From: Bacteroidales bacterium
GTDB lineage: Bacteria > Bacteroidota > Bacteroidia > Bacteroidales > WCHB1-69
DNA: 15,230 nt
Direction: 5' to 3'
Assembly (NCBI GenBank): GCA_031257735.1
Contig: JAIROC010000408.1
Span: forward strand, 1 to 15,230
In this document: piece after piece, positions 7,561-14,759 of the stretch
Layout: each line of letters opens with the position of its first letter
Position numbering within the stretch: position 1 is the first letter of the stretch
Notes under the pieces: generated by a model
The model's input: only the letters and a program-made list of their open reading frames with translations
What the model was told of the DNA's origin: nothing
Database searches by the model: none
Position numbers and translations under genes: made by a program

Positions 7561-7568
7561 TATCTTTG
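7561..7568 (+). promoter_or_regulatory. -7 box of tRNA-Leu promoter
   Basis: TATCTTTG followed by C matches the Bacteroidota TAnnTTTG consensus exactly and lies 26 bp before the tRNA. TTTG at 7542-7545 is closer than the usual -33 spacing, so the upstream element is uncertain. Confidence 0.65.
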
Positions 7569-7594
7569 CACCTTGAAAAAAACACATAAACTTT

Positions 7595-7676
7595 GCGGAT
7601 GTGGCGTAATTGGTAGCCGTGCTAGACTTAGGATCTAGTGCCGAAAGGCGTAAGGGTTCGAGTCCCTTCATCCGCA
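7595..7676 (+). tRNA. tRNA-Leu (anticodon UAG)
   Basis: Acceptor arms GCGGATG (7595-7601) and CATCCGC (7669-7675) pair fully, with discriminator A at 7676. The anticodon stem CTAGA/TCTAG (7622-7626, 7634-7638) encloses loop CTTAGGA, giving anticodon TAG (7629-7631), which reads CUN leucine codons. A long variable arm with a GCC/GGC stem marks a class II tRNA, and the T arm contains GGTTCGAGTCC. The 3' CCA is not encoded, so it would be added after transcription. It is the only plus-strand gene between the DUF4105 and amt genes. Confidence 0.97.
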
Positions 7677-7692
7677 CAAATATAGAAAAAAT

Positions 7693-7732
7693 GAAAAAGG
7701 GGCTTTCCCAAAGAATTGGTCACCCCTTTTTC
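7693..7732. terminator. Bidirectional Rho-independent terminator
   Basis: GAAAAAGGGG (7693-7702) pairs perfectly with CCCCTTTTTC (7723-7732) around a 20-base loop. On the plus strand it ends in CCCCTTTTT after tRNA-Leu. On the minus strand it ends in CCCCTTTTTCATTTTTT after the amt stop at 7757. It therefore serves both converging transcripts. Confidence 0.8.
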
Positions 7733-7756
7733 GTCTAATGATATGAAAACAAAATA

Positions 7757-8995
7757 CTATAATGCGCCTTCGTCGTATGCTTTTTCTCCATGAATAGCCA
7801 TGTCAATCCCTATCAATTCATCCTGTTCACTAACTCTTACAGGCGTAATTTTATTGATAATCCAAAGCATAATATAAGTAAACACAAATGCATAAACACA
7901 AGATGCAACTACGGCAACTACTTCTTTCCCAAAAAAGACTGCATCGCCAAACATCAATCCATCGCTACCTGCTGGATTTACCGCTTTGGAAGCGAATACC
8001 CCCAACAAAATCGTACCGAGAAGACCGCCTATGCCATGCACGCCCCATACATCTAAAGCATCATCCCATTTGCGTTTATTTTTCCATTCAACCGCCAGAT
8101 AACAACCGCCTCCCGCAACAATACCCACAATAGGAGCCGCCCATAGTGGAACAAAACCAGCGCAAGGCGTAATCGTAGCCAAACCAGCAATAGAACCTGT
8201 GAGAATACCTACTAATTTCGGAGTACGATGTCTAATCCATTCAATCACCATCCACGTAAACAAAGCAAATGAAGCTGCTACGTCGGTGTTAAGAAATGCA
8301 TTAGCTGTAACGCCATCCACTTTCAATTCGCTGCCTGCATTAAAGCCATACCAGCCAAACCACAGTAAACCTGTCCCAATAGTTACCAAAGGAATACTGT
8401 TAGGCATTGAATTTTTGTCTACACGTGCCCCTACAAAAAAGACAGAAGCCAAAGCAGCAAAACCTGCAGTTGCATGTACTACAATACCGCCTGCAAAGTC
8501 TAATACTCCCCATTGAGCCAAAAGACCGCCCCCCCAAACCATGTGACAAAATGGATAATAAACCAAAAATTGCCATACAGTAAGGAAAATAAAATACGCC
8601 TTGAAACTAACGCGATTTACAAAAGCCCCTGTAATCAATGCAGGAGTGAGAATGGAAAACATCATCTGAAATGCAATAAATACATATTCAGGGATGTTGT
8701 TGTTCCCTGCAAACATAGCGTCAGGAGTTACTCCGGCTAAGAAAATTTTGTCAAAATTGCCAAACACTCCTAAAAAGTCTGTGCCTGACGCCATATTTCC
8801 ACTAAAGCAAAGGGAATATCCCACAATAAACCAAAGCAGAGTAGACCACCCCAAAGAAACAAAACTTTGGAGCATAATACCTAAAATATTTCTTTTAGAG
8901 GCTAATCCTCCATAGAAAAAAGCCAGCGCTGGGGTCATCAACATGACCAAACTTGTACACACCAGCATAAAACCTGTTGAACCTGAATCAAACAT
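7757..8995 (-). CDS. amt: Ammonium transporter of the Amt family
   Basis: A 412-residue inner-membrane channel for ammonium, close to the usual Amt length and without an N-terminal signal peptide. It begins directly with the first membrane helix and MLMTPALAFFYGGL (residues 18-31), an Amt hallmark. The pore's twin histidines are His174 (in VVHATAGFAAL) and His320 (in WGVHGIGG). FWYGFNAGS-type sequence (213-222) is also present. The C-terminus GIDMAIHGEKAYDEG (396-410) is the cytoplasmic tail that PII proteins normally regulate. No glnK/glnB gene is adjacent, unlike many bacterial amt loci. It is 62 bp downstream of the outer-membrane protein gene and probably co-transcribed with it. Transcription ends at the terminator at 7693-7732. 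Confidence 0.96.
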   Translation of the reverse strand: MFDSGSTGFMLVCTSLVMLMTPALAFFYGGLASKRNILGIMLQSFVSLGWSTLLWFIVGYSLCFSGNMASGTDFLGVFGNFDKIFLAGVTPDAMFAGNNNIPEYVFIAFQMMFSILTPALITGAFVNRVSFKAYFIFLTVWQFLVYYPFCHMVWGGGLLAQWGVLDFAGGIVVHATAGFAALASVFFVGARVDKNSMPNSIPLVTIGTGLLWFGWYGFNAGSELKVDGVTANAFLNTDVAASFALFTWMVIEWIRHRTPKLVGILTGSIAGLATITPCAGFVPLWAAPIVGIVAGGGCYLAVEWKNKRKWDDALDVWGVHGIGGLLGTILLGVFASKAVNPAGSDGLMFGDAVFFGKEVVAVVASCVYAFVFTYIMLWIINKITPVRVSEQDELIGIDMAIHGEKAYDEGAL

Positions 8996-9057
8996 AATAA
9001 TTTAGTTTTAATTAATATTTAAATGTAATTTAGTTAAATTTCACTGTAAAATAAAGA

Positions 9058-9879
9058 CTATAAAGCCAATCCTACTGTAGCCACCAAATAGGTTTTCTTT
9101 GCTGCAGGATTAAAAATAAGCGATGTTGACAAAGGGAAAGTCAATTTTTCCCCTATCGAAAAACTTTTACTTGCGCTAATACCTGTACTGACACATGCAA
9201 AACCTTTATTTCCATAAAAACCATGATGATTATCAACGATCATAGTAACAGTATCTGTTGTTGTCCAATCAGCGCCGTTAAGTGCACAACCAAGCCATAC
9301 GCTAAAATCAACGCCTATCTTTTTGAAAGTAGGGTTATAAGACACTTCCGCATAAGTAGAAAAGACATTGTCTCCATTTTCTTTTTTAGCATCAGCGCCA
9401 TAAAACATACAATAAATACCCACTGAAATCGGCACGTTTTCTTCTCCATTATAACTGAACCCGCCTTCCAAACAGTGTGTGTTGGGATAATCGAAATAAT
9501 TAAAATCACCATTTCCTTCGTCAGGAGCGCCGTAATCGGTAACGATCACAGTAAATCTGTCTTTCCAAAAAGTATAGGAAAGAAAAAAATCCAACTCTTG
9601 AATAGGCTGATTGTTAAATCCAAAAGCCCCCCATGTACCTATTTCAAAACCTTTCCACGAAAAAGACATACTCGGTTGTAAACTTGGCGAAGCTCCACCC
9701 AGAGGTTGCCCACGCCAGACATATCTCGTTTGAAAATTCAATGATACACCATAATCATAACTCACAGATTGTTCTTCTTCCTGCTGCGCTTCTTGTGCGA
9801 TAACCATAACAGGTACGCTCAACAAAAATGCCATAGCGGCAATTAATAAATTCCTTTTTCTCTTCATCTTGTTTGACAT
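9058..9879 (-). CDS. Outer-membrane beta-barrel protein, TorF-like
   Basis: A 273-residue protein with a signal peptide (hydrophobic core about 10-27, ending near VIAQ) and then alternating, aromatic-rich strands. The stretch GVSLNFQTRYVWRGQPL (44-60) resembles the first strand of the TorF family of small barrels. The C-terminus ends in a typical beta strand, TYLVATVGLAL. A second in-frame ATG four codons later (9867) is an equally good start. It is the first gene of a two-gene unit with amt. Inference: it lets ammonium or another small nitrogen compound through the outer membrane, or serves a nitrogen-related role. Many Bacteroidota carry unassigned barrels like this, so the substrate is open. 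Confidence 0.75.
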   Translation of the reverse strand: MSNKMKRKRNLLIAAMAFLLSVPVMVIAQEAQQEEEQSVSYDYGVSLNFQTRYVWRGQPLGGASPSLQPSMSFSWKGFEIGTWGAFGFNNQPIQELDFFLSYTFWKDRFTVIVTDYGAPDEGNGDFNYFDYPNTHCLEGGFSYNGEENVPISVGIYCMFYGADAKKENGDNVFSTYAEVSYNPTFKKIGVDFSVWLGCALNGADWTTTDTVTMIVDNHHGFYGNKGFACVSTGISASKSFSIGEKLTFPLSTSLIFNPAAKKTYLVATVGLAL

Positions 9880-9918
9880 TTGTTTTATATTAATATTTCG
9901 TACTGAAATTTTGATGTT

Positions 9919-9927
9919 GCAAAGAAA
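9919..9927 (-). promoter_or_regulatory. Possible -7 box for barrel-amt operon
   Basis: On the minus strand this reads TTTCTTTGC, near the TAnnTTTG consensus, about 40 bp upstream of the barrel gene's ATG. It sits in the 333-bp spacer shared with the divergent regulator. The match is imperfect and no clear -33 element was found. Confidence 0.35.
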
Positions 9928-10081
9928 AAGAAAAAAACAATACTATTCTCAACAAAAATGTCATTTTTTATCGCATATTTGTAATGATTTTTTGCATACC
10001 GCAATATTGTACCATTGTATTTATTTGTTTTCAGGCTGTTGTATAAACAAAATTTATTTTGAAACGGAATTGAAATTAAAA

Positions 10082-10160
10082 TATGACAATGAATTTACCT
10101 ATATTTTATTACACCGAACGATGAACTATGACAATTTGACTATAAATTATGACAAATTAT
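10082..10160. promoter_or_regulatory. TATGACAA repeat cluster in divergent promoter region
   Basis: TATGACAA starts at 10082, 10127 and 10148, all in the same orientation. The last two are 21 bp apart (two helical turns), as expected for direct-repeat sites of AraC-type regulators, and the third is 45 bp further upstream. They lie just upstream of the regulator's -7 box, so autoregulation and control of the divergent operon are both plausible. The rest of 9880-10212 has no gene. Confidence 0.45.
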
Positions 10161-10174
10161 TCCATGAAAATTTG

Positions 10175-10182
10175 TACTTTTG
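10175..10182 (+). promoter_or_regulatory. -7 box of AraC-type regulator gene
   Basis: TACTTTTG, followed by CAG, matches TAnnTTTG exactly and lies 30 bp upstream of the chosen ATG. The -33 region is covered by the TATGACAA repeat rather than by a consensus TTTG. Confidence 0.5.
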
Positions 10183-10212
10183 CAGTCAGGTTAGATTAAA
10201 GAAATATTGGTA

Positions 10213-11124
10213 ATGACACATAAGTTATGTTTTTTTATTGCTTTTACACTGTTTCTAATTGTCAACCCTGCATTAATGTATGCAGCGGGATTTTCTCAGT
10301 ATGAACAGTATAAGCAGAAGAGTCTTTTTTATTTTCAGCAAAAGAATTATGAATTGGCATATTATTATTTATATATCGCAGATTCCATTGGATTGATTGA
10401 ACATCAAAAACAAATCCAAATCTTTCAAAATCAGTCTTTCACTTCGCAGAAACATTTTGACGATGAAAACAAATCCAAATCCAATTCTGAACCTTTGAAG
10501 AACAATAAAGTTATCTATGGTATTTTTATTTTTATACTGATAGATGTTTTAGGGCTATTCTTTTTTATGCATTTGCAAAGAAAGCGTACCTATATGCATT
10601 TGGTAAAAAAGAATGTAGATTGGGCGCAAACTAATACATTACAAACTGATATTCATGTAAACCAACAAATACAACAACAAACGCCACAAATAAATCCAAT
10701 AGATGACACGCATAAAAATATGGGTGCGATTAATTACAGGGAATATAATTTGTTATTGCGCTTTATGCAGCTTTTGAAAGATGAAAAAATACACTTGAAA
10801 ACCGACATTACTATTCAAGATGTTGCAATACTATTAGATACCAATAAATACACGTTATCAAAAATTATCAATACCTATTTTCATAAAAGTTTTCCTTCTT
10901 TAGTGAATGAATATCGTATTAAAGAGGCAATTAATTTGCTTTCCAATGTAGAACAATCATCTGTTTACACCTTGGAAGCGATAGGAGAACAAAGTGGATT
11001 TCGTAGCAGACAGGTATTTTATATGGTTTTTAAAAGAGCAACAGGCGTTACTCCTAATGATTTTCGCAAGATGTTGTCAAGTCGTGATTTTCGTGAGGAA
11101 TACGGAGACCCGTTAAAAATGTAA
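10213..11124 (+). CDS. Membrane-tethered AraC-family transcriptional regulator
   Basis: A 303-residue protein. I start it at ATG 10213; the TTG two codons earlier is also in frame but less likely. An N-terminal signal or membrane segment (5-24) is followed by a short helical exported part (about 27-75) that looks like one remaining TPR-like unit (YFQQKNYELAYYYLYIADS). A membrane helix follows at about 99-120, then a cytoplasmic linker rich in Gln and Asn. The C-terminus (about 178-290) is an AraC-type DNA-binding domain: a first helix-turn-helix near 200-222 and a second ending in the conserved region SGFRSRQVFYMVFKRATGVTP (261-281). Bacteroidota use such membrane-linked regulators to respond to envelope signals. 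It is divergent from the barrel-amt operon, and the shared spacer has candidate operator repeats. The target is inferred. Confidence 0.85.
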   Translation: MTHKLCFFIAFTLFLIVNPALMYAAGFSQYEQYKQKSLFYFQQKNYELAYYYLYIADSIGLIEHQKQIQIFQNQSFTSQKHFDDENKSKSNSEPLKNNKVIYGIFIFILIDVLGLFFFMHLQRKRTYMHLVKKNVDWAQTNTLQTDIHVNQQIQQQTPQINPIDDTHKNMGAINYREYNLLLRFMQLLKDEKIHLKTDITIQDVAILLDTNKYTLSKIINTYFHKSFPSLVNEYRIKEAINLLSNVEQSSVYTLEAIGEQSGFRSRQVFYMVFKRATGVTPNDFRKMLSSRDFREEYGDPLKM

Positions 11125-11724
11125 TACGTTATTGAGGTAGTTCACTTGGGGATTTGACAGTCCTGCATTTATTACACTCTGTCCATTAAGCCGCAAATTT
11201 TGAGAATTATAACTATACGCTGTTGTCAGATTATTGCCATATTCTACAAGCGTTTTGTTACCAAATTTATCATGTTGTCCTTCAAAGTAACAGGTAACGG
11301 TCGTATCCATAGTTACATACATAGATTCTATGTCGTTTCGCGTCAATGTCTGATGATTGTATTTGTTCATAGTACATATATAAGGCAAATCTCCTCCGCT
11401 CAATACTTCTTCCGTAAGATTCAATCCCTTATAATAGAGATTGTTATTGTAATAATAACGGTTATATCTTCGATATACTGTATTAGCGTTTTGCGTATTG
11501 TGGAGTTTTTCGTTTACGAGAGCAAAGCCATAGAAAGCACGTTCGTTATGGTCGTAATAACCATAGTCACACTCATACATAGTCATCATAACGTCGGAGC
11601 CATCCCCTGCAAAGTTATCGTTTACCTTTACCGTATCCATTACCCAATGTCGCGAATGAAATACATTGGCTTCCGTTTGATTGTAATCTAATTCTACTGT
11701 GTGTTTCTTTTTTCCTTCCATCAT
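11113..11724 (-). pseudogene. RHS/SpvB-type toxin-like fragment
   Basis: About 203 residues remain of a family whose members usually run well over a thousand residues. The stretch VMMTMYECDYGYYDHNERAF (residues 45-64) is the RHS/SpvB midsection pattern in which YxxGYYDxxEREFxGF recurs. A second family-like part is YYYNNNLYYKGLNLTEEVL (91-109). Tyr- and Asn-rich composition fits the family. An in-frame stop lies 9 codons upstream of the first ATG, no signal peptide is present, and the C-terminus ends at a stop overlapping the regulator gene's last 12 bp. There are no internal stops, so the fragment may be recent or still expressed. It is a truncated, displaced piece of a larger gene. Confidence 0.7.
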
Positions 11725-11777
11725 CGAATGGACAATCGCCTTCTTCTCCTATCTATTCATCTTATTTTTAATTTGTT

Positions 11778-11997
11778 GAAAACGTATAGACGGCTTATCA
11801 AAATCGTATATACGACTTACTAAAATCGTATATACGACTTATCAAAATCGTATATACGACTTATCAAAATCGTATATACGACTTACCAAAATCGTATATA
11901 CGACCTATCAAAATCGTATATACGACCTATCTAAATCGTATATACGACCTATCAAAATCGTATATACGATTTGCCAAAAACATATATATCTTTTAAA
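11778..11997. repeat. 22-bp tandem array with 12-bp palindrome
   Basis: Eight intact 22-bp units run from 11800 to 11975, with a degenerate unit at each end (11778-11799, 11976-11997). Each intact unit is AAAA or TAAA, then the perfect palindrome TCGTATATACGA, then a variable tail: CTTATC, CTTACT, CTTACC, CCTATC or TTTGCC. Tails shift from CTT on the left to CCT on the right, and the edge units are decayed, as in arrays that grow by unequal recombination. There are no unique spacers. The palindromes recur every 22 bp, about two helical turns, so they lie on nearly one face of the DNA, which would suit a row of protein-binding sites. Confidence 0.9.
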
Positions 11998-12087
11998 CAA
12001 CTTGTAAATCCAACTATTACCAAAACATTTTTTACTGTTCATGATACATAAAATAACTTTTTTTGTCAACCTATATCAGGACAAGAC

Positions 12088-12120
12088 AGTTTGCGTCAGC
12101 CAATTTTCAATTTTCAATTA
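12088..12120. repeat. Core element with heptamer arm, copy D
   Basis: AGTTTGCGTCAGCC (12088-12101) is followed by two AATTTTC heptamers (12102-12115) and AATTA. The heptamer sequence differs from copies A and C but the 7-bp period is kept. It ends 10 bp before the DUF2851 stop codon. The rest of 11998-12087 has nothing I recognise. Confidence 0.6.
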
Positions 12121-12129
12121 AAGATAGGA

Positions 12130-13413
12130 TCAGGTTACATTTGAGATTAAAGATATTCCTATTCCGCAGTGCAGACATTGTTTTGAAGAGCAATACTTAT
12201 TATACAATTGCATCAAACTTTGAGAGTGCAGTGCATTGGAAAAATCCGACCGAAGAGGAATAAATTTCCGAACAGTACCATTAGTTTCAAAAGGAAGTTG
12301 TTCGTAAAGACTGATAACTTTATTTTGCAAAACTTGATTACCTTCCCATTGACTATAAGCATACATAAAAGGAAGTGCTGTATTAATCAATAAAGAATGA
12401 ACAGCAAATTCCCCCAAACCTTTATCTGTGACTTTTAAAGAAGATTTGCCAAATCGGTAATGAGATTTCCAATAATCAGATGCCTTAGCTGTGAATAATT
12501 TTGTCAGTCCTTCTATATTGTCAGTCTCTAATGCTTTTGATAACAGAGCGGACGACTGATGAATTAAAGCGGCAAACTGCGCAATCCGAATGGTAGGAAA
12601 ACCTGAAGGATATAACTTTGCAAATTTCCACATAGACGCTCGACACAATGGAGTTAAAGAAAATTTCTTCTGTAGAAAAGTATATTCTTTCCGAAGGGCG
12701 TCCGTATATTCATCTGTATCATCCGTCGGAAGTAAATCTGCCTGTCCAAAGAGCATTGCTTCAAGCTGGAAAAGGTTATTTTTTTGTTTTGAGAGATAAA
12801 TCAAAGGCAAAGACTCCGCAAGAAGAGAAAAAGGTAGGGCATTTGTTTTAAAACCAAATGCCTGAGCTAAATAATAATAAAAAACTTCCTCCTTATTATG
12901 GACTTTCTTTTCAAGTAATCGTTTTATTTCCTGCGTTCTTTCTTCCAATCGCTCTATCAACAGCCTGTCTAACCATGAAAATAAACGAAATGCATCTACT
13001 GTATCGAATTGATTTTGACAGGGAATATCAGACGAAGAATTCATGTACAATCTATAAATATCAATTACCTTCTGATTTATCAATGGTTTTAATTCCAAGG
13101 TTGGCAGACATTTTCCTGCTGTGGTATAAATATCTTTGTCATGTTCATAGACAACATGTAAGATTACATTTGAATAGGCTTCATCCTGTTGATGTTTATG
13201 CTTGTCCCAATCAGATGAATTTAAATGTATTTCTACACAACCTACCCATAATGTATCATTGAGCTTGAGACGAACATTGATATAATCAGGACCACTGTCA
13301 GGATTTGTAAAACCAACAGACATAATAGATACGTTTTCCCCAGAGACTGTTTGAAGGTTGGACATGACAAACAGTTTATGTTTCCAAATATATTGCAACA
13401 ATTTTTCATCCAT
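12130..13413 (-). CDS. DUF2851 family protein
   Basis: A 427-residue cytoplasmic protein. I start it at ATG 13411-13413 (MDEKLLQYIW), 5 bp after the dehydrogenase stop; a longer start at 13467 would overlap that gene. The N-terminal half carries the DUF2851 signature: GPDYINVR (41-48) and VEIHLNSSDWDKHKH (60-74), then an Asp and NVILHVV. A cysteine cluster, CxxxxCxxC (408/413/416), near the C-terminus may bind zinc. The family is common in Bacteroidota and has no established function. It has no signal peptide or membrane segment. The tight spacing implies co-transcription with the short-chain dehydrogenase, but no functional link is known. Confidence 0.85.
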   Translation of the reverse strand: MDEKLLQYIWKHKLFVMSNLQTVSGENVSIMSVGFTNPDSGPDYINVRLKLNDTLWVGCVEIHLNSSDWDKHKHQQDEAYSNVILHVVYEHDKDIYTTAGKCLPTLELKPLINQKVIDIYRLYMNSSSDIPCQNQFDTVDAFRLFSWLDRLLIERLEERTQEIKRLLEKKVHNKEEVFYYYLAQAFGFKTNALPFSLLAESLPLIYLSKQKNNLFQLEAMLFGQADLLPTDDTDEYTDALRKEYTFLQKKFSLTPLCRASMWKFAKLYPSGFPTIRIAQFAALIHQSSALLSKALETDNIEGLTKLFTAKASDYWKSHYRFGKSSLKVTDKGLGEFAVHSLLINTALPFMYAYSQWEGNQVLQNKVISLYEQLPFETNGTVRKFIPLRSDFSNALHSQSLMQLYNKYCSSKQCLHCGIGISLISNVT

Positions 13414-13418
13414 GACAG

Positions 13419-14177
13419 TTATCCATTTTTCTTGTTTGTTATTGTTGTGTTTGCCTGTGCCAGACAAGTTACCACTATATCATTCACGCAAACATGTTTT
13501 GGAAGATTTACAACATATTCCACCACATCCGCAATATCATCAGCCGAAAGCGGAATAAAATCTTTATAGACATTATCCGCCGCCTGTTTATCTCCTTTGA
13601 AACGAACGAGCGAAAATTCAGTTTCTGCCGCTCCCGGAGCTATTTGTGTTACTTTAATCCCATGTTTTACCATATCCATACGCATAGCTTTGGTAAGGGC
13701 GTCTACTGCATGTTTGGTCGCACAGTAGACATTTCCATTCGGATAGACTTCTTTCCCAGCAATAGAACCTATATTAATAATATGACCATGACCCTGTTCT
13801 ATCATCAGCGGGGCAATGTTACGCGAAACATACAATAAGCCTTTCACATTGGTATCAATCATGCGTTCCCAATCGTCAATATTACCTTCCTGAAGACTAT
13901 TTAATCCGACTGCCAAACCTGCATTATTGACTAAAACATCTATATGTTTCCACTTGTCAGGTAGATTATTAACAGCCGTTTTTACTGAATTTGCATCACG
14001 AACATCATAAGGAGACGTCCATACTTCTACAGGATAATTTTGTTTTATTTCTTCGGCAAGAGATTGCAACAGTTTTTCTCTTCTTCCTGTAATAATGACA
14101 TGGTATCCATTTTTTGCTAATTTTAATGCAATAGATTTTCCAAATCCGCTTGTTGCCCCTGTTATATATACTATCAT
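13419..14177 (-). CDS. Short-chain dehydrogenase/reductase, YdfG-like
   Basis: A 252-residue NAD(P)-dependent oxidoreductase of the classical SDR family. The nucleotide-binding motif TGATSGFG is at residues 6-13, NNAG at 84-87, and catalytic Ser138, Tyr151 and Lys155 are all present (IGSIAG, then YCATK). The closest style is the YdfG group, which acts on small hydroxy acids such as 3-hydroxy acids or serine-type substrates, but the actual substrate is unknown. I choose ATG 14175-14177 because the first beta strand starts there and the -7 box at 14221-14228 puts the transcript start near the longer alternative ATG at 14210. It is the first gene of a two-gene unit with DUF2851. Confidence 0.92.
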   Translation of the reverse strand: MIVYITGATSGFGKSIALKLAKNGYHVIITGRREKLLQSLAEEIKQNYPVEVWTSPYDVRDANSVKTAVNNLPDKWKHIDVLVNNAGLAVGLNSLQEGNIDDWERMIDTNVKGLLYVSRNIAPLMIEQGHGHIINIGSIAGKEVYPNGNVYCATKHAVDALTKAMRMDMVKHGIKVTQIAPGAAETEFSLVRFKGDKQAADNVYKDFIPLSADDIADVVEYVVNLPKHVCVNDIVVTCLAQANTTITNKKNG

Positions 14178-14220
14178 TTGATTTATTTTTTGTATAATTG
14201 TACCTTTCAAAAATTTTTTG

Positions 14221-14228
14221 CAAATGTA
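14221..14228 (-). promoter_or_regulatory. -7 box of dehydrogenase-DUF2851 operon
   Basis: On the minus strand this reads TACATTTG, followed by C, an exact TAnnTTTG match. It is 43 bp upstream of the ATG at 14177. It also explains why the longer frame from 14210 is unlikely. No clear -33 element was found. Confidence 0.5.
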
Positions 14229-14279
14229 ATCAAAATAATCATGACAGCACTGTAATTTTTGAAAATCTTTTCATTGTTA

Positions 14280-14320
14280 GTTATGAGTTATGAGTTATTT
14301 TAGTTTGCGTCAGCCTAATT
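14280..14320. repeat. Heptamer-armed core element, copy B (left half)
   Basis: Two GTTATGA heptamers (14280-14293) and GTTA lead into the core TTTTAGTTTGCGTCAGCCT (14298-14316), followed by AATT. Its expected right arm is missing because the inverted-repeat element starts here. A matching right arm is found at copy C (14741-14759). Confidence 0.75.
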
Positions 14321-14684
14321 AGTGTCTGTCTATAAAGTCGACATAATGCCGTCATTGTGAAGGAGGCACGACTGAAGCACCCGTAAGAGCAGCGTAGCTA
14401 ATCCTTAACCAAAGAACGCATTGATTGTTAGGGATTACCACGTCGCTGCGCTCCTTATAATGACGCTTTTTATAAATGCCGTATTATGAGACATAAAGCG
14501 TCATTGCATTTGTGCTTTTGAGAATCAAAACGATTACTCGTAATGACGGTATTTGGAAACTGTTCATTCTATTCATTCCGCGTTGTCGGATGGGGATTAG
14601 CTCCGCTGCTCTCCGCTTCGCTTCGGGTGCGGGTCAAGCCCGCAATGACGGCGTTATGCCGACATTATAGACAGACATTAATTA
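14316..14684. mobile_element. Putative MITE with about 41-bp terminal inverted repeats
   Basis: The left end 14323-14356 and the right end 14644-14677 are inverted repeats matching at 31 of 34 bases. With weaker extension they reach 14316 and 14684. The outer motif is TAGTGTCTGTC on the left. The interior has no gene of useful length. It contains REP-like parts such as GTCATTGTGAAGGAGG and, in inverse sense, GCGCTCCTTATAATGACGC, so it is a mosaic of nested palindromes. Size and structure suit a non-autonomous transposable element. The transposase family is unknown. Confidence 0.65.
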
Positions 14685-14718
14685 TGACCCGAAGCGCAGC
14701 GGAGAGCAGCGGAGCTAA
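14597..14718. repeat. 32-bp inverted repeat with 58-base loop
   Basis: 14597-14628 and 14687-14718 are reverse complements at 31 of 32 positions. They are GC-rich, contain CCGCTGCTCTCCGC, and stand out from the AT-rich surroundings. The loop contains a further GCGGG/CCCGC hairpin (14629-14643) and the right end of the MITE, so the right arm lies outside the MITE boundary. Confidence 0.85.
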
Positions 14719-14759
14719 TTATTTTAGTTTGCGTCAGCCTAACTCATAACTCATAACTC
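14719..14759. repeat. Heptamer-armed core element, copy C (right half)
   Basis: The core TTTTAGTTTGCGTCAGCCT (14722-14740) is followed by two AACTCAT heptamers and AACTC (14741-14759). Together with copy B it gives a 24-bp direct repeat (14295-14318 and 14719-14742) bracketing the insert. The arm is the exact reverse complement, in rotation, of copy B's GTTATGA arm. Confidence 0.75.

Noticed and set aside
9869..10213. Plus-strand gene in the divergent spacer
   Set aside because: It covers the promoter region and the candidate operator repeats, has low-complexity composition, and overlaps the start of the barrel gene.
11778..11997. CRISPR array
   Set aside because: Units are 22 bp and nearly identical throughout; there are no unique spacers and no cas genes nearby.
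12063..12263. Plus-strand gene overlapping the DUF2851 3' end
   Set aside because: It is antisense to a well-supported gene and crosses core copy D.
13414..13467. Longer N-terminus for DUF2851
   Set aside because: It would overlap the dehydrogenase gene; the conserved start MDEKLLQYIW fits ATG 13413.
14543..14749. Small plus-strand gene at the right of the window
   Set aside because: It is a translation through the GC-rich inverted repeat and core copy C, with no family resemblance.
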